Assembly: GCF_029227915.1 (NCBI RefSeq) | Contig: NC_079887.1 | Coordinates: forward strand, 5,704,001 to 5,768,000 | DNA from: Hydractinia symbiolongicarpus | Lineage: Eukaryota; Cnidaria; Hydrozoa; Anthoathecata; Hydractiniidae | Direction of reading: 5' to 3' | DNA: 64,000 nucleotides | Part shown: piece after piece, positions 45,651-60,600 of the stretch | How the letters are laid out: each line of letters starts with the position of its first letter | How positions within the stretch are numbered: position 1 is the stretch's first letter | Notes under the pieces: model-generated | Databases searched by the model: none | The model's input: only the letters and a program-made list of their open reading frames with translations | What the model was told of the DNA's origin: nothing | Made by a program: the position numbers and the translations under genes

Positions 45651-48600
45651 GCTAGGATTGGTCCCACAGAAAAGAATGACTTATTAATCTAAATTTTTAA
45701 ATGAAGCGCTACAACAGCGCCCAATGTAATCGCTGAGTTCCGCGAATCACGTCAAAATAAGAAGAATGTTATTTCTTGGAGTCCAATTGTCTCATTTATC
45801 ACATTTATCAGGTCACAGTCCAAAGTTAGTTCAATTAAGTCACACAGTCAATCGTTTCACTGTTAAAAGCGATGCAACCTAGTAATATTAGAAACAATAT
45901 CGCTAAATACATGTCGTTACGAACATGTGACCCAAGCGTTGTAACTTAAACGGACTGACACCATTAGAAAGTCAGTGAGATGTAGTTTTTGAAACTGTCT
46001 CTTTTTTTTCAGTGCGTGCTAACGGCCAGGATTGGTCCCACAGTAAAAAAAGACTTATTTATTTAAATTTTAGGTGAAGCGCTGCCACAGGACCTAGTGT
46101 AATCGCTGAATTCCGGCAATCATGTCAAGTTACGAAGAATGTTATTTCTTGGAGTGCAATTGTCTCATTTATCACATTTATAAGGCCACGGTCCAAAATC
46201 AGTTCATTTAAGTGCCACAGTCAATCGTTGCACTGTTAAAAGCGATAAAACCTAGTATTATCAGAAAAATATCCCTAAATACATGTGGGGACGAATACGT
46301 GACACAACCGTTATAACTCAAACGCATTGATAACGCCAAAAAGTCAATGAAATGTAGTTTTTGAGAATCTCTCTATTTCTTCAGCGCGTGCAAACGGCCA
46401 GGATTGGTCCCACAGTAAAAAAAGACTGTTTTATCTAAATTTTTTAATAAAGCGCTACCACAGAGCCAAGTGTAATCGCTGAATTCCGGCAATCATGTCA
46501 AATTAAGAAGAATGTTATTTCTCGGAGTGCAATTGTCTCATTTATCACATTTATAAGGTCACAGTCCAAAATCAATTCAATTAAGTCCCACAGTCAATCG
46601 TTTCACTGTGAAAAGCAATACAACTTAGTATAATCGGAAGAAAATGACTAAAAACATGTTGGGCGAATATGTGACGCAACCGTTGTAACTCAAACGGATA
46701 GACACCGTTAGAAAGTCAATGAAATGTACTTTGTGAAAATGCCTCTATTTCTTCAGCGCGTGCTAACGGCCAGGATTGTCCACACAGTAAAAAAAGACTT
46801 TTTTTCTAAATTTTTATATAAAGCGCTTCAACAGCGCCCAGTGTAATCACTGAGTTCCAGGAATCCTGTCAAATTAAGAAGAATGTTATTTCTCGGAGTG
46901 CAATTGTCTCATTTATCACATTTATAAGGTCACAGTCCAAAATCAATTCAATTAAGTCCCACAGTTAATCGTTTCACTGTTAAATGCAACACAACTTAGT
47001 GATATCGGAAAAAATCACTAAATCGCTGTTGGTACGAATATGTGACGCAACAGTTGTAACTCAAACGGATTGACACCGTTAGAAAGTCAATGAAATGTAG
47101 TTTTTGAAACTGTCTCTATTTCTTTAGCGCGCGATAACGGTTAGGATTGGTTCCACAGTAAAGAATGACTTATTAATCTAAATTTTTAAATAAAGCGCTA
47201 CAACAGCGCCCAATGTAATCGCTGAGTTCCGGCAATCACGTCAAAATAAGAAGAATGTTCTTTCTTGGAGTCCAATTGTCTCATTTATCACATTTATCAG
47301 GTCACAGTCCAAAGTTAGTTCAATTAAGTCCCACAGTCAATCGTTTCACTGTTAAAAGCGATGCAACCTAGTAATATCAGAAACAATATCGCTAAATACA
47401 TGTTGGTACGAATATGTGACGCAACGGTTGTAACTCAAACGGATTGACACCGTTAGAAAGTAAATGAAATGTAGTTTTTGAAACTGTCTCTATTTCTTCA
47501 GCGCGTCCTAACGGCTACGATTGGTCCCACAGCACAAAATGTCTTATTTGTCTACATTTTTGAATAAAGCGCTACCCCAGCGCCCAGTGTAATCGCTGAG
47601 TTCCAGCAATCACGTCAAATTAAGAAGAATGTTACTTCTTGGAGTCCAATTGTCTCACTTATAACATTTACAAGGTCACGGTCCAAAGTTAGTTCAATTA
47701 AGTCCCACAGTCAATCGTTTCACTGTTAAAGGCGATGCAACCTAGTAATATCAGAAAAATATCGCTAAATACATGTTGATACGAATTTGTGACGCAACCG
47801 TTGTAACTCAAACGGATTGACACCGTTAGAAAGTCAATGAAATGTAGTTTTTGAAACTGTCTCTATTTCTTCAGCGCATGTTAACGGCCAGGATTGTTCC
47901 CACAGTAAAAAAAGACTTTTTTTATCTAAATTTTTAAATAAAGCGCTACAACAGCGCCCAGTGTAATCACTGAGTTCCAGGAATCATTCAAAATAAGAAG
48001 AATGTTATTTCTCGTAGTCCAACTGTCTCACTCATAACATTTAGAAGGTCACAGCCCAAAATCAGTTCAATTAAGTCCCACAGTCAATCGTTTCACTGTG
48101 AAAAGCAATACAACTTAGTATAATCGGAAGAAAATGACTAAATACATGTGGGGCGAATATGTGACGCAACCGTTGTAACTCAAACGGATAGACAACGTTA
48201 GAAAGTCAATGAAATGTAGTTTTTGAAACTGTCTCTATTTCTTCAGCGCGCGATAACGGCTAGGATTGGTCCTACAGTAAAGAATGACTTATTAATCTAA
48301 ATTTTTAAATGAAGCGCTACAACAGGGCCCAATGTAATCGCTGAGTTCCGGCAATCACGTCAAAATAAGAAGAATGTTATTTCTTGGAGTCCAATTGTCT
48401 CATTTATCACATTTATCAGGTCACAGTCCAAAGTTAGTTCAATTAAGTCCCACAGTCAATCGTTTCACTGTTAAAAGCGATGCAACCTAGTAATATCAGA
48501 AACAATATCGCTAAATACATGTTGTTACGAACATGTGACCCAAGCGTTGTAACTTAAACGGACTGACTCCATTAGAAAGTCAGTGAGATGTAGTTTTTGA

Positions 48601-51600
48601 AACTGTCTCTATTTCTTCAGTGCGTGCTAACGGCCAGGATTGGTCCCACAGTAAAAAAAGACTTTTTTTATCTAAATTTTTAAATAAAGCGCTACCACAG
48701 AGCCTAGTGTAATCGCTGAATTCCAGCAATCATGTCAAATTAAGAAGAATGTTATTCCTTGGAGTCCAATTGTCTCATTAATCACATTTAAAAGGTCACA
48801 GTCCAAAATCAGTTCAATTAAGTCCCATAGTCAATCGTTTCACTGTTAAAAGCGAAGCAACCTAGTAATATCGGAAGAAAATCACTAAATACATGTTGGT
48901 ACGAATATGTGACGCAACAGTTGTAACTCAAACGGATTGACACCGTTAGAAATTCAATGAAATGTAGTTTTTGAAACTGCCTCTATTTCTTCAGCGCGTG
49001 CTAACGGCCAGGATTCTTCCCACAGTAAAAAAAGACTTTTTTTATCTAAATTTTTAAATAAAGCTCTACAACAGCGCCCAGTGTAATCACTGAGTTCCAG
49101 GAGTCATTCAAATTAAGAAGAATGTTATTTCTCGTAGGCCAACTGTCTCACTTATAACATTTAGAAGGTCACAGCGCAAAATCAGTTCAATTAAGTCCCA
49201 CAGTCAATCGTTTCACTGTGAAAAGCAATACAACTTAGTATAATCGGAAGAAAATGACTAAATACATGTTGGGCAAATATGTGACGCAACCGTTGTAACT
49301 CAAACGGATGGACAGCGTTAGAAAGTCAATGAAATGTAGTTTTTGAAACTGTCTCTATTTCTTCAGCGCGCGATAACGGCTAGGATTGGTCCCACAGTAA
49401 AGAATGACTTATTAATCTAAATTTTTTAATGAAGCGCTACCACAGCGCACATTGTAATCGTTTAATTCCAGCAATGATGTCAAATTAAGAGGAATGTTAT
49501 TTCTGGGAGTCCAATTGTCTCATTTATCACATTTATCAGGTCACAGTCCAAAGTTAGTTCAATTAAGTCCCACAGTCAATCGTTTCACTCTTAAAAGCGA
49601 TACAACCTAGTATTATCTGAAATATATCCCTAAGTACATGAGGGGACGAATATGTGACGCAACCGTTGTAACTCAAACGGAATGATACCGCTAGAAATTC
49701 ATTGAAATTTTGTTTTTGAAACTGTGTCTATTTTTTCAGCGCGCAATAACGGCTAGGATTGGTCCGACAGTAAAAAATGACTTATTTATTTAAATTTTAG
49801 GTGAAGCGCTGCCACATGGCCTAGTGTAATCGCTGAATTCCGGCAATCATGTCAAGTTACGAAGAATGTTATTTCTTGGAGTGCAATTGTCTCATTTATC
49901 ACATTTATAAGGCCACGGTCCAAAGTCAGTTCATTTAAGTGCCACAGTCAATCGTTTCACTGTTAAAAGCGATAAAACCTAGTATTATCAGAAAAATATC
50001 CCTAAATACATGTGGGCACGAATACGTGACACAACCGTTATAACTCAAACGCATTGATAACGCCAAAAAGTTAATGAAATGTAGTTTTTGAGAATCTCTC
50101 TATTTCCTCAGCGCGTGCAAACGGCCAGGATTGGTCCCACAGTAAAAAAAGACTGTTTTATCTAAATCTTTTAATAAAGCGCTACCACAGAGCCAAGTGT
50201 AATCGCTGTATTCCGGCAATCATGTCAAGTTAAGAAGAATGTTATTTCTCGGAGTGCAATTGTCTCATTGATCACATTTATAAGGTCACAGTCCAAAATC
50301 AATTCAATTAAGTCGCACAGTCAGTCGTTTCACTGTTGAAAGCGATGCAACCTAGTAATAGAGGAAAAATATCGCTAAATACAAGTTGGTACGAATATGT
50401 GACGCAACCGTTGTAACTCAAACGGATTGACACCGTTAGAAAGTAAATGAAATGTAGTTTTTGAAACTGTCTCTATTTCTTCAGCGCGCGATAACGGCTA
50501 GGATTGGTCCCACGGTAAAGAATGACTTATTTATCTAATTTTTTAAATGAAGCGCTACAACAGCGCCCAATGTAATCGCTGAGTTCCGGCAATCACGTCA
50601 AAATAAGAAGAATGTTATTTCTTCGAGTCCAATTGCTCATTTATCACATTTATCAGGTCACAGTCCAAGGTTAGTTCAATTAAGTCCCACAATCAATCGT
50701 TTCACTGTTAAAAGCAACACAACTTAGTAATATCGGAAGAAAATCACTAAATACATGTTGGTACGAATATGTGACGCAACAGTTGTAACTTAAACGGATT
50801 GACACCGTTAGAAATTCAATGAAATGTAGTTTTTGAAACTGCCTCTATTTCTTCAGCGCGTGCTAACGGCCAGGATTGTTCCCACAGTAAAAAAAGACTT
50901 TTTTATCTAAATTTTTATATAAAGCGCTACAACAGCGCCCAGTGTAATCACTGAGTTCCAGGAATCATGTCAAATTAAGAAGAATGTTATTTCTCGTAGT
51001 CCAACTGTCTCACTCATAACATTTAGAAGGTCACAGCCCAAAATCAGTTCAATTAAGTCCCACAGTCAATCGTTTCACTGTGAAAAGCAATACAACTTAG
51101 TATAATCGGAAGAAAATGACTAAATACATGTGGGGCGAATATGTGACGCAACCGTTGTAACTCAAACGGATAGACAACGTTAGAAAGTCAATGAAATGTA
51201 TTTTTTGAAACTGTCTCTATTTCTTCAGCGCGCGATGACGGCTAGGATTGGTGCTACAGTAAAGAATGACTTATTAATCTAAATTTTTAAATGAAGCGCT
51301 ACAACAGGGCCCAATGTAATCGCTGAGTTCCGGCAATCACGTCAAAATAAGAAGAATGTTATTTCTTGGAGTCCAATTGTCTCATTTATCACATTTATCA
51401 GGTCACAGTCCAAAGTTAGTTCAATTAAGTCCCACAGTCAATCGTTTCACTGTTAAAAGCGATGCAACCTAGTAATATCAGAAACAATATCGCTAAATAC
51501 ATGTTGTTACGAACATGTGACCCAAGCGTTGTAACTTAAACGGACTGACATCATTAGAAAGTCAGTGAGATGTAGTTTTTGAAACTGTCTCTATTTCTTC

Positions 51601-54600
51601 AGTGCGTGCTAACGGCCAGGATTGGTCCCACAGTAAAAAAAGACTTTTTTATCTAAATTTTTAAGCAAAGCGCTACCACAGAGCCTAGTGTAATCGCTGA
51701 ATTCCAGCAATCATGTCAAATTAAGAAGAATGTTATTCCTTGGAGTCCAATTGTCTCATTTATCACATTTAAAAGGTCACAGTCCAAAATCAGTTCAATT
51801 AAGTCCCATAGTCAATCGTTTCAATGTTAAAAGCGAAGCAACCTAGTAATATCGGAAGAAATTCACTAAATACATGTTGGTACGAATATGTGACGCAACA
51901 GTTGTAACTCAAACGGATGAACAGCGTTAGAAAGTCAATGAAATGTAGTTTTTGAAACTGTCTCTATTTCTTCAGCGCGCGATAACGGCTAGGATTGGTC
52001 CCACAGTAAAGAATGACTTATTAATCTAAATTTTTAAATGAAGCGCTACCACAGCGCCCATTGTAATCATTGAATTCCAGCAATCTTGTCAAATCAAGAA
52101 GAATGTTATTTCTGGGAGACCAATTGGCTCATTTATCACATTTATAAGGTCACAGTCCAAAATCAGTTCATTTAAGTGCCACAGTCAATCGTTTCACTGT
52201 TAAAAGCGATAAAACCTAGTATTATCAGAAAAATATCCCTTAATACATGTGGGGACGAATATGTGAGGCAACCGTTGTAACTCAAGCGGATTGATAACGC
52301 CAAAAAGTCAATGAAATGTAGTTTTTGAGAATGTCTCTATTTCTTCAGGGCGTGCTAACGACCACGATTGGTCCCACATTAAAAAAAGACTTTTTTATCT
52401 AAATTTTTAATTAAAGCGCTAGCACAGAGCCTAGTGTAATCGCTGAATTCCGGCAATCATGTCAAGTTAAGAAGAATGTTATTCCTTGGATTCCAATTGT
52501 CTCATTTATCACATTTATAAGGTCTCGGTCCAAAATCAGTTCATTTAAGTGCCACAGTCAAACGTTTCACTGTTAAAAGCGATAAAACCTAGTATTATCA
52601 GAAAAATATCTCTAAATACATGTGGGGACGAATACGTGACGCAACCGGTGTAACTCAAACGGATTGATAACGCCAAAAAGTCAATGAAATGTAGTTTTTG
52701 AGAGTGACTCTATTTCTTCCGCGCGTGCACACAGCCAGGATTGGTCCCACAGTAAAAAAAGACTTTTTTATCTAAATTTTTTAATAAAGCGCTACCAGAG
52801 GGACAAGTGTAATCGCTGAGTTCCGGCAATCGCGTCAAAATAAGAAGAATGTTATTTCTTGGAGTCCAATTGTCTCATTTATCACATTTATCAGGTCACA
52901 GTCCAAAATCAGTTCAATTAAGTCCCACAGTTAATCGTTTCACTGTTAAATGCAACACAACTTATTGATATCGGAAAAAATCACTAAATCCCTGTGGGTA
53001 CGAATATGTGACGCAACAGTTGTAACTCAAACGGATTGACACCGTTAGAAAGTCAATGAAATGTAGTTTTTGAAACTGTCTCTATTTCTTTAGCGCGCAA
53101 TAACGGCTAGGATTGGTCCCACAGTAAAGAATGACTTATTAATCTAAATTTTTAAATGAAGCGCTACAACAGCGCCCAATGTAATCGCTGAGTTTCGGCA
53201 ATCACGTCAAAATAAGAAGAATGTTGTTTCTTGGAGTCCAATTGTCTCATTTATCACATTTATCAGGTCACAGTCCAAAGTTAGTTCAATTAAGTCCCAC
53301 AGTCAATCGTTTCACTGTTAAAAGCGATGCAACCTAGTAATATCAGAAACAATATCGCTAAATACATGTTGGTACGAATATGTGACGCAACGGTTGTAAC
53401 TCAAACGGATTGACACCGTTAGAAAGTAAATGAAATGTAGTTTTTGAAACTGTCTTTATTTCTTCAGCGCGTCCTAACGTCTACGATTGGTCCCACAGCA
53501 CAAAATGTCTTATTTGTCTACATTTTTGAATAAAGCGCTACCCCAGCGCCCAGTGTAATCGCTGAGTTCCAGCAATCACGTCAAATTAAGAAGAATGTTA
53601 CTTCTTGGAGTCCAATTGTCTCACTTATAACATTTATAAGGTCACGGTCCAAAGTTAGTTCAATTAAGTCCCACAGTCAATCGTTTCACTGTTAAAGGCG
53701 ATGCAACCTAGTAATATCAGAAAAATATCGCTAAATACATGTTGATACGAATTTGTGACGCAACCGTTGTAACTCAAACGGATTGACACCGTTAGAAAGT
53801 CAATGAAATGTAGTTTTTGAAACTGTCTCTATTTCTTCAGCGCATGTTAACGGCCAGGATTGTTCCCACAGTAAAAAAAGACTTTTTTTATCTAAATTTT
53901 TAAATAAAGCGCTACAACAACGCCCAGTGTAATCACTGAGTTCCAGGAATCATTCAAATTAAGAAGAATGTTATTTCTCGTAGTCCAACTGTCTCACTCA
54001 TAACATTTAGAAGGTCACAGCCCAAAATCAGTTCAATTAAGTCCCACAGTCAATCGTTTCACTGTGAAAAGCAATACAACTTAGTATAATCGGAAGAAAA
54101 TGACTAAATACATGTTGGGCAAATATGTGACGCAACCGTTGTAACTCAAACGGATGGACAGCGTTAGAAAGTCAATGAAATGTAGTTTTTGAAACTGTCT
54201 CTATTTCTTCAGCGCGCGATAACGGCTAGGATTGGTCCCACAGTAAAGAATGACTTATTAATCTAAATTTTTAAATGAAGCGCTACAACAGGGCCCAATG
54301 TAATCGCTGAGTTCCGGCAATCACGTCAAAATAAGAAGAATGTTATTTCTTGGAGTCCAATTGTCTCATTTATCACATTTATCAGGTCCCAGTCCAAAGT
54401 TAGTTCAATTAAGTCCCACAGTCAATCGTTTCACTGTTAAAAGCGATGCAACCTAGTAATATCAGAAACAATATCGCTAAATACATGTTGTTACGAACAT
54501 GTGACCCAAGCGTTGTAACTTAAACGGACTGACACCATTAGAAAGTCAGTGAGATGTAGTTTTTGAAACTGTCTCTATTTCTTCAGTGCGTGCTAACGGC

Positions 54601-57600
54601 CAGGATTGGTCCCACAGTAAAAAAAGACTTTTTTTATCTAAATTTTTAAATAAAGCGCTACCACAGAGCCAAGTGTAATCGCTGTATTCCGGCAATCATG
54701 TCAAGTTAAGAAGAATGTTATTTCTCGGAGTGCATATGTCTCATTTATCACATTTATAAGGTCACAGTCCAAAATCAATTCAATTAAGTCCCACAGTCAA
54801 TCGTTTCACTGTTGAAAGCAATGCAACCTAGTAATAGCGGAAAAATATCGCTAAATACATGTTGGTACGAATATGTGACGCAACCGTTGTAACTCAAACG
54901 GATTGACACCGTTAGAAAGTAAATGAAATGTAGTTTTTGAAACTGTCTCTATTTCTTCAGCGCGCGATAACGGCCAGGATTGGTCCCACGGTAAAGAATG
55001 ACTTATTTATATAATTTTTTAAATGAAGCGCTACCACAGCGCACAATGTAATCGCTGAGTTCCGGCAATCACGTCAAAATAAGAAGAATGTTATTTCTTC
55101 GAGTCCAATTGCTCATTTATCACATTTATCAGGTCACAGTCCAAAGTTAGTTCAATTAAGTCCCACAGTCAATCGTTTCACTGTTAAAAGCGATGCAACC
55201 TAGTAATATCAGAAACAATATCGCTAAATACATGTTGTTACGAATATGTGACGCAACAGTTGTAACTCAAACGGATTGACACCGTTAGAAATTCAATGAA
55301 ATGTAGTTTTTGAAACTGCCTCTATTTCTTCAGCGCGTGCTAACGGCCAGGATTGTTCCCACAGTAAAAAAAGACTTTTTTTATCTAAATTTTTAAATAA
55401 AGCTCTACAACAGCGCCCAGTGTAATCACTGAGTTCCAGGAATCATTCAAATTAAGAAGAATGTTATTTCTCGTAGTCCAACTGTCTCATTTATCACATT
55501 TATAAGGCCACGGTCCAAAATCAGTTCATTTAAGTGCCACAGTCAATCGTTTCACTGTTAAAAGCGATAAAACCTAGTATTATCAGAAAAATATCCCTAA
55601 ATACATGTGGGGACGAATACGTGACACAACCGTTATAACTCAAACGCATTGATAACGCCAAAAAGTTAATGAAATGTAGTTTTTTAGAATCTCTCTATTT
55701 CTTCAGCGCGTGCAAACGGCCAGGATTGGTCCCACAGTAAAAAATGATTTATTTATTTAAATTTTAGGTGAAGCGCTGCCACATGGCCTAGTGGAATCGC
55801 TGAATTCCGGCAATCATGTCAAGTTACGAAGAATGTTATTTCTTGGAGTGCAATTGTCTCATTTATCACATTTATAAGGCCACGGTCCAAAATCAGTTCA
55901 TTTAAGTGCCACAGTCAATCGTTTCACTGTTAAAAGCGATAAAACCTAGTATTATCAGAAAAATATCCCTAAATACATGTGGGGACGAATACGTGACACA
56001 ACCGTTATAACTCAAACGCATTGATAACGCCAAAAAGTTAATGAAATGTAGTTTTTGAGAATCTCTCTATTTCTTCAGCGCGTGCAAACGGCCAGGATTG
56101 GTCCCACAGTAAAAAAAGACTGTTTTATCTAAATCTTTTAATAAAGCGCTACCACAGAACCAAGTGTAATCGCTGTATTCCGGCAATCATGTCAAGTTAA
56201 GAAGAATGTTTTTTCTCGGAGTGCAATTGTCTCATTTATCACATTTATAAGGTCACAGTCCAAAATCAATTCAATTAAGTCCCACAGTCAATCGTTTCAC
56301 TGTTGAAAGCGATGCAACCTAGTAATAGCGGAAAAATATCGCTAAATACATGTTGGTACGAATATCTGACGCAACCGTTGTAACTCAAACGGATTGACAC
56401 CGTTAGAAAGTAAATGAAATGTAGTTTTTGAAACTGTCTCTATTTCTTCAGCGCGCGATAACGGCTAGGATTGGTCCCACGGTAAAGAATGACTTATTTA
56501 TCTAATTTTTTAAATGAAGCGCTACCACAGCGCCCAATGTAATCGCTGAGTTCCGGCAATCACGTCAAAATAAGAAAAATGTTATTTCTTCGAGTCCAAT
56601 TGCTCATTTATCACATTTATCAGGTCACAGTCCAAAGTTAGTTCAATTAAGTCCCACAATCAATCGTTTCACTGTTAAAAGCAACACAACTTAGTAATAT
56701 CGGAAGAAAATCACTAAATACATGTTGGTACGAATATTTGACGCAACAGTTATAACTCAAACGGATAGACAACGTTAGAAAGTCAATCAAATGTAGTTTT
56801 TGAAACAGTCTCTATTTCTTCAGCGCGCGATAACGGCTAGGATTGGTGCTACAGTAAAGAATGACTTATTAATCTAAATTTTTAAATGAAGCGCTACAAC
56901 AGCGCCCAATGTAATCGCTGAGTTCCGCGAATCACGTCAAAATAAGAAGAATGTTATTTCTTGGAGTCCAATTGTCTCATTTATCACATTTATCAAGTCA
57001 CAGTCCAAAATCAATTCAAATAAGTCCTACAGTCAATCGTTTCACTGTTGAAAGCGATGCAACCTAGTAATAGCGGAAAAATATCGCTAAATACATGTTG
57101 GTACGAATATGTGACGCAACCGTTGTAACTCAAACGGATTGACACCGTTAGAAAGTAAATGAAATCTAGTTTTTGAAACTGTCTCTATTTCTTTAGCGCG
57201 CGATAACGGCTAGGATTGGTCCCACGGTAAAGAATGACTTATTTATCTAATTTTTTAAATGAAGCGCTACCACAGCGCCCAATGTAATCGCTGAGTTCCG
57301 GCAATCACGTCAAAATAAGAAGAATGTTATTTCTTCGAGTCCAATTGTCTCATTTATCGCATTTATCAGGTCACAGTCCAAAGTTAGTTCAATTAAGTCC
57401 CACAATCAATCGTTTCACTGTTAAAAGCAACACAACTTAGTAATATCGGAAGAAAATCACTAAATACATGTTGGTACGAATATGTGACGCAACAGTTGTA
57501 ACTCTAACGGATTGACACCGTTAGAAATTCAATGAAATGTAGTTTTTGAAACTGCCTCTATTTCTTCAGCGCGTGCTAACGGCCAGGATTGTTCCCACAG

Positions 57601-60600
57601 TAAAAAAATACTTTTTTATCTAAATTTTTATATAAAGCGCTACAACAGCGCCCAGTGTAATCACTGAGTTCCGGGAATCATGTCAAATTAAGAAAAATGT
57701 TATTTCTCGTAGTCCAACTGTCTCACTTATAACATTTAGAAGCGAACAGTCCAAAATCAGTTCAATTAAGTTCACAGTTAATCGTTTCATTGTTAAATGC
57801 AACACAACTTAGTGATATCGGAAAAAATCACTAAATACCTGTTGGTACGAATATGTGACGCAACAGTTGTAACTCAAACGAATTGACACCGTTAGAAAGT
57901 CAATGAAATGTAGTTTTTGAAACTGCCTCTATTTCTTCAGCGCGTGCTAACGGCCAGGATTGTTCCCACAGTAAAAAAAGACTTTTTTTATCTAAATTTT
58001 TAAATAAAGCGCTACAACAGCGCCCACTGTAATCACTGAGTTCCAGGAATCATTCAAAATAAGAAGAATGTTAATTCTCGTAGTCCAACTGTCTCACTTA
58101 TAACATTTATAAGGTCACAGCCCAAAATCAGTTCAATTAAGTCCCACAGCCAATCGTTTCACTGTGAAAAGCAACACAACTTAGTATAATCGGAAGAAAA
58201 TGACTAAATACATGTTGGGCGACTATGTGACACAACCGTTGTAACTCAAACGGATAGACCCCGTTAGAAAGTCAATGAAATGTAGTTTGTGAAACTGTCT
58301 CTATTTCTTCAGCGCGCAATAACGGCTAGGATTGGTCCCACAGTAAAGAAAGACTTATTAATCTAAATTTTTAAATGAAGCGCTACAACATCGCCCACTG
58401 TAATCGCTGAGTTCCGCGAATCACGTCAAAATAAGAAGAATGTTATTTCTTGGAGTGCAATTGTCTCATTCATCACATTTATCAGGTCACAGTCCAAAAT
58501 CAATTCAATTAAGTCCCACAGTCAATCGTTTCACTGTTGAAAGCGATGCAACCTAGTAATAGCGGAAAAATATCGCTAAATACATGTTGGTACGAATATG
58601 TGACGCAACCGTTGTAACTCAAACGGATTGACACCGTTAGAAAGTAAATGAAATGTAGTTTTTGAAACTGTCTCTATTTCTTCAGCGTGCGATAACGGCT
58701 AGGATTGGTCCCACGGTAAAGAATGACTTATTTATCTAATTTTTTAAATGAAGCGCTACACCAGCGCCCAATGTAATCGCTGAGTTCCGGCAATCACGTC
58801 AAAATAAAAAGAATGTTATTTCTTCGAGTCCAATTGTCTCATTTATCACATTTATCAGGTCACAGTCCAAAGTTAGTTCAATTAAGCCCCACAATCAATC
58901 GTTTCACTGTTAAAAGCAACACAACTTAGTAATATCGGAAGAAAATCACTAAATACATGTTGGTACGAATATGTGACTCAACCGTTGTAACTCTAACGGA
59001 TTGACACCGTTAGAAATTCAATGAAATGTAGTTTTTGAAACTGCCTCTATTTCTTCAGCGCGTGCTAACGGTCAGGATTGTTCCCACAGTAAAAAAAACT
59101 TTTTTATCTAAATTTTTATATAAAGCGCTACAACAGCACCCAGTGTAATCACTGAGTTCCAGGAATCATGTCAAATTAAGAAGAATGTTATTTCTCGTAG
59201 TCCAACTGTCTCACTTATAACATTTAGAAGGAAACAGTCCAAAATCAGTTCAATTAAGTCCCACAGTTAATCGTTTCACTGTTAAATGCAACACAACTTA
59301 GTGATATCGGAAAAAATCACTAAATACCTGTTGGTACGAATATGTGACGCAACAGTTGTAACTCAAACGGATTGACACCGTTAGAAAGTCAATGAAATGT
59401 AGTTTTTGAAACTGTCTCTATTTCTTCAGCGCGCGATAACGGCTAGGATTGGTCCCACAGTAAAGAATGACTTGTTAATCTAAATTTTTAAATGAAGCGC
59501 TACCACAGCGCCTATTGTAATCGTTTAATTCCAGCAATGATGTCAAATTAAGAGGAATGTTATTTCTGGGAGTCCAATTGTCTCATTTATCACATTTATC
59601 AGGTCACAGTCCAAAGTTAGTTCAATTAAGTCCCACAGTCAATCGTTTCACTCTTAAAAGCGATACAACCTAGTATTATCAGAAATATATCCCTAAGTAC
59701 ATGAGGGGACGAATATGTGACGCAACCGTTGTAACTCAAACGGAATGATACCGCTAGAAATTCATTGAAATTTTGTTTTTGAAACTGTCTCTATTTTTTC
59801 ACCGCGCAATAACGGCTAGGATTGGTCCCACAGTAAAAAATGACTTATTTATTTAAATTTTAGGTGAAGCGCTGCCACAGGGCCTAGTGTAATCGCTGAA
59901 TTCCGGCAATCATGTCAAGTTACGAAGAATGTTATTTCTTGGAGTGCAATTGTCTCATTTATCACATTTATAAGGCCACGGTCCAAAATCAGTTCATTTA
60001 AGTGCCACAGTCAATCGTTTCACTGTTAAAAGCGATAAAACCTAGTATTATCAGAAAAATATCCCTAAATACATGTGGGGACGAATACGTGACACAACCG
60101 TTATAACTCAAACGCATTGATAACGCCAAAAAGTCAATGAAATGTAGTTTTTGAGAATCTCTCTATTTCTTCAGCACGTGCAAACGGCCAGGATTAGTCC
60201 CACAGTAAAAAAGGACTGTTTTATCTAAATCTTTTAATAAAACGCTACAACAGCGCCCAGTGTAATCACTGAGTTCCGGGAATCATGTCAAATTAAGAAG
60301 AATGTTATTTCTCGTAGTCCAACTGTCTCACTTATAACATTTAGAAGGGAACAGTCCAAAATCAGTTCAATTAAGTTCACAGTTAATCGTTTCATTGTTA
60401 AATGCAACACAACTTAGTGATATCGGAAAAAATCACTAAATACCTGTTGGTACGAATATGTGACGCAACAGTTGTAACTCAAACGAATTGACACCGTTAG
60501 AAAGTCAATGAAATGTAGTTTTTGAAACTGCCTCTATTTCTTCAGCGCGTGCTAACGGCCAGGATTGTTCCCACAGTAAAAAAAAACTTTTTTTATCTAA

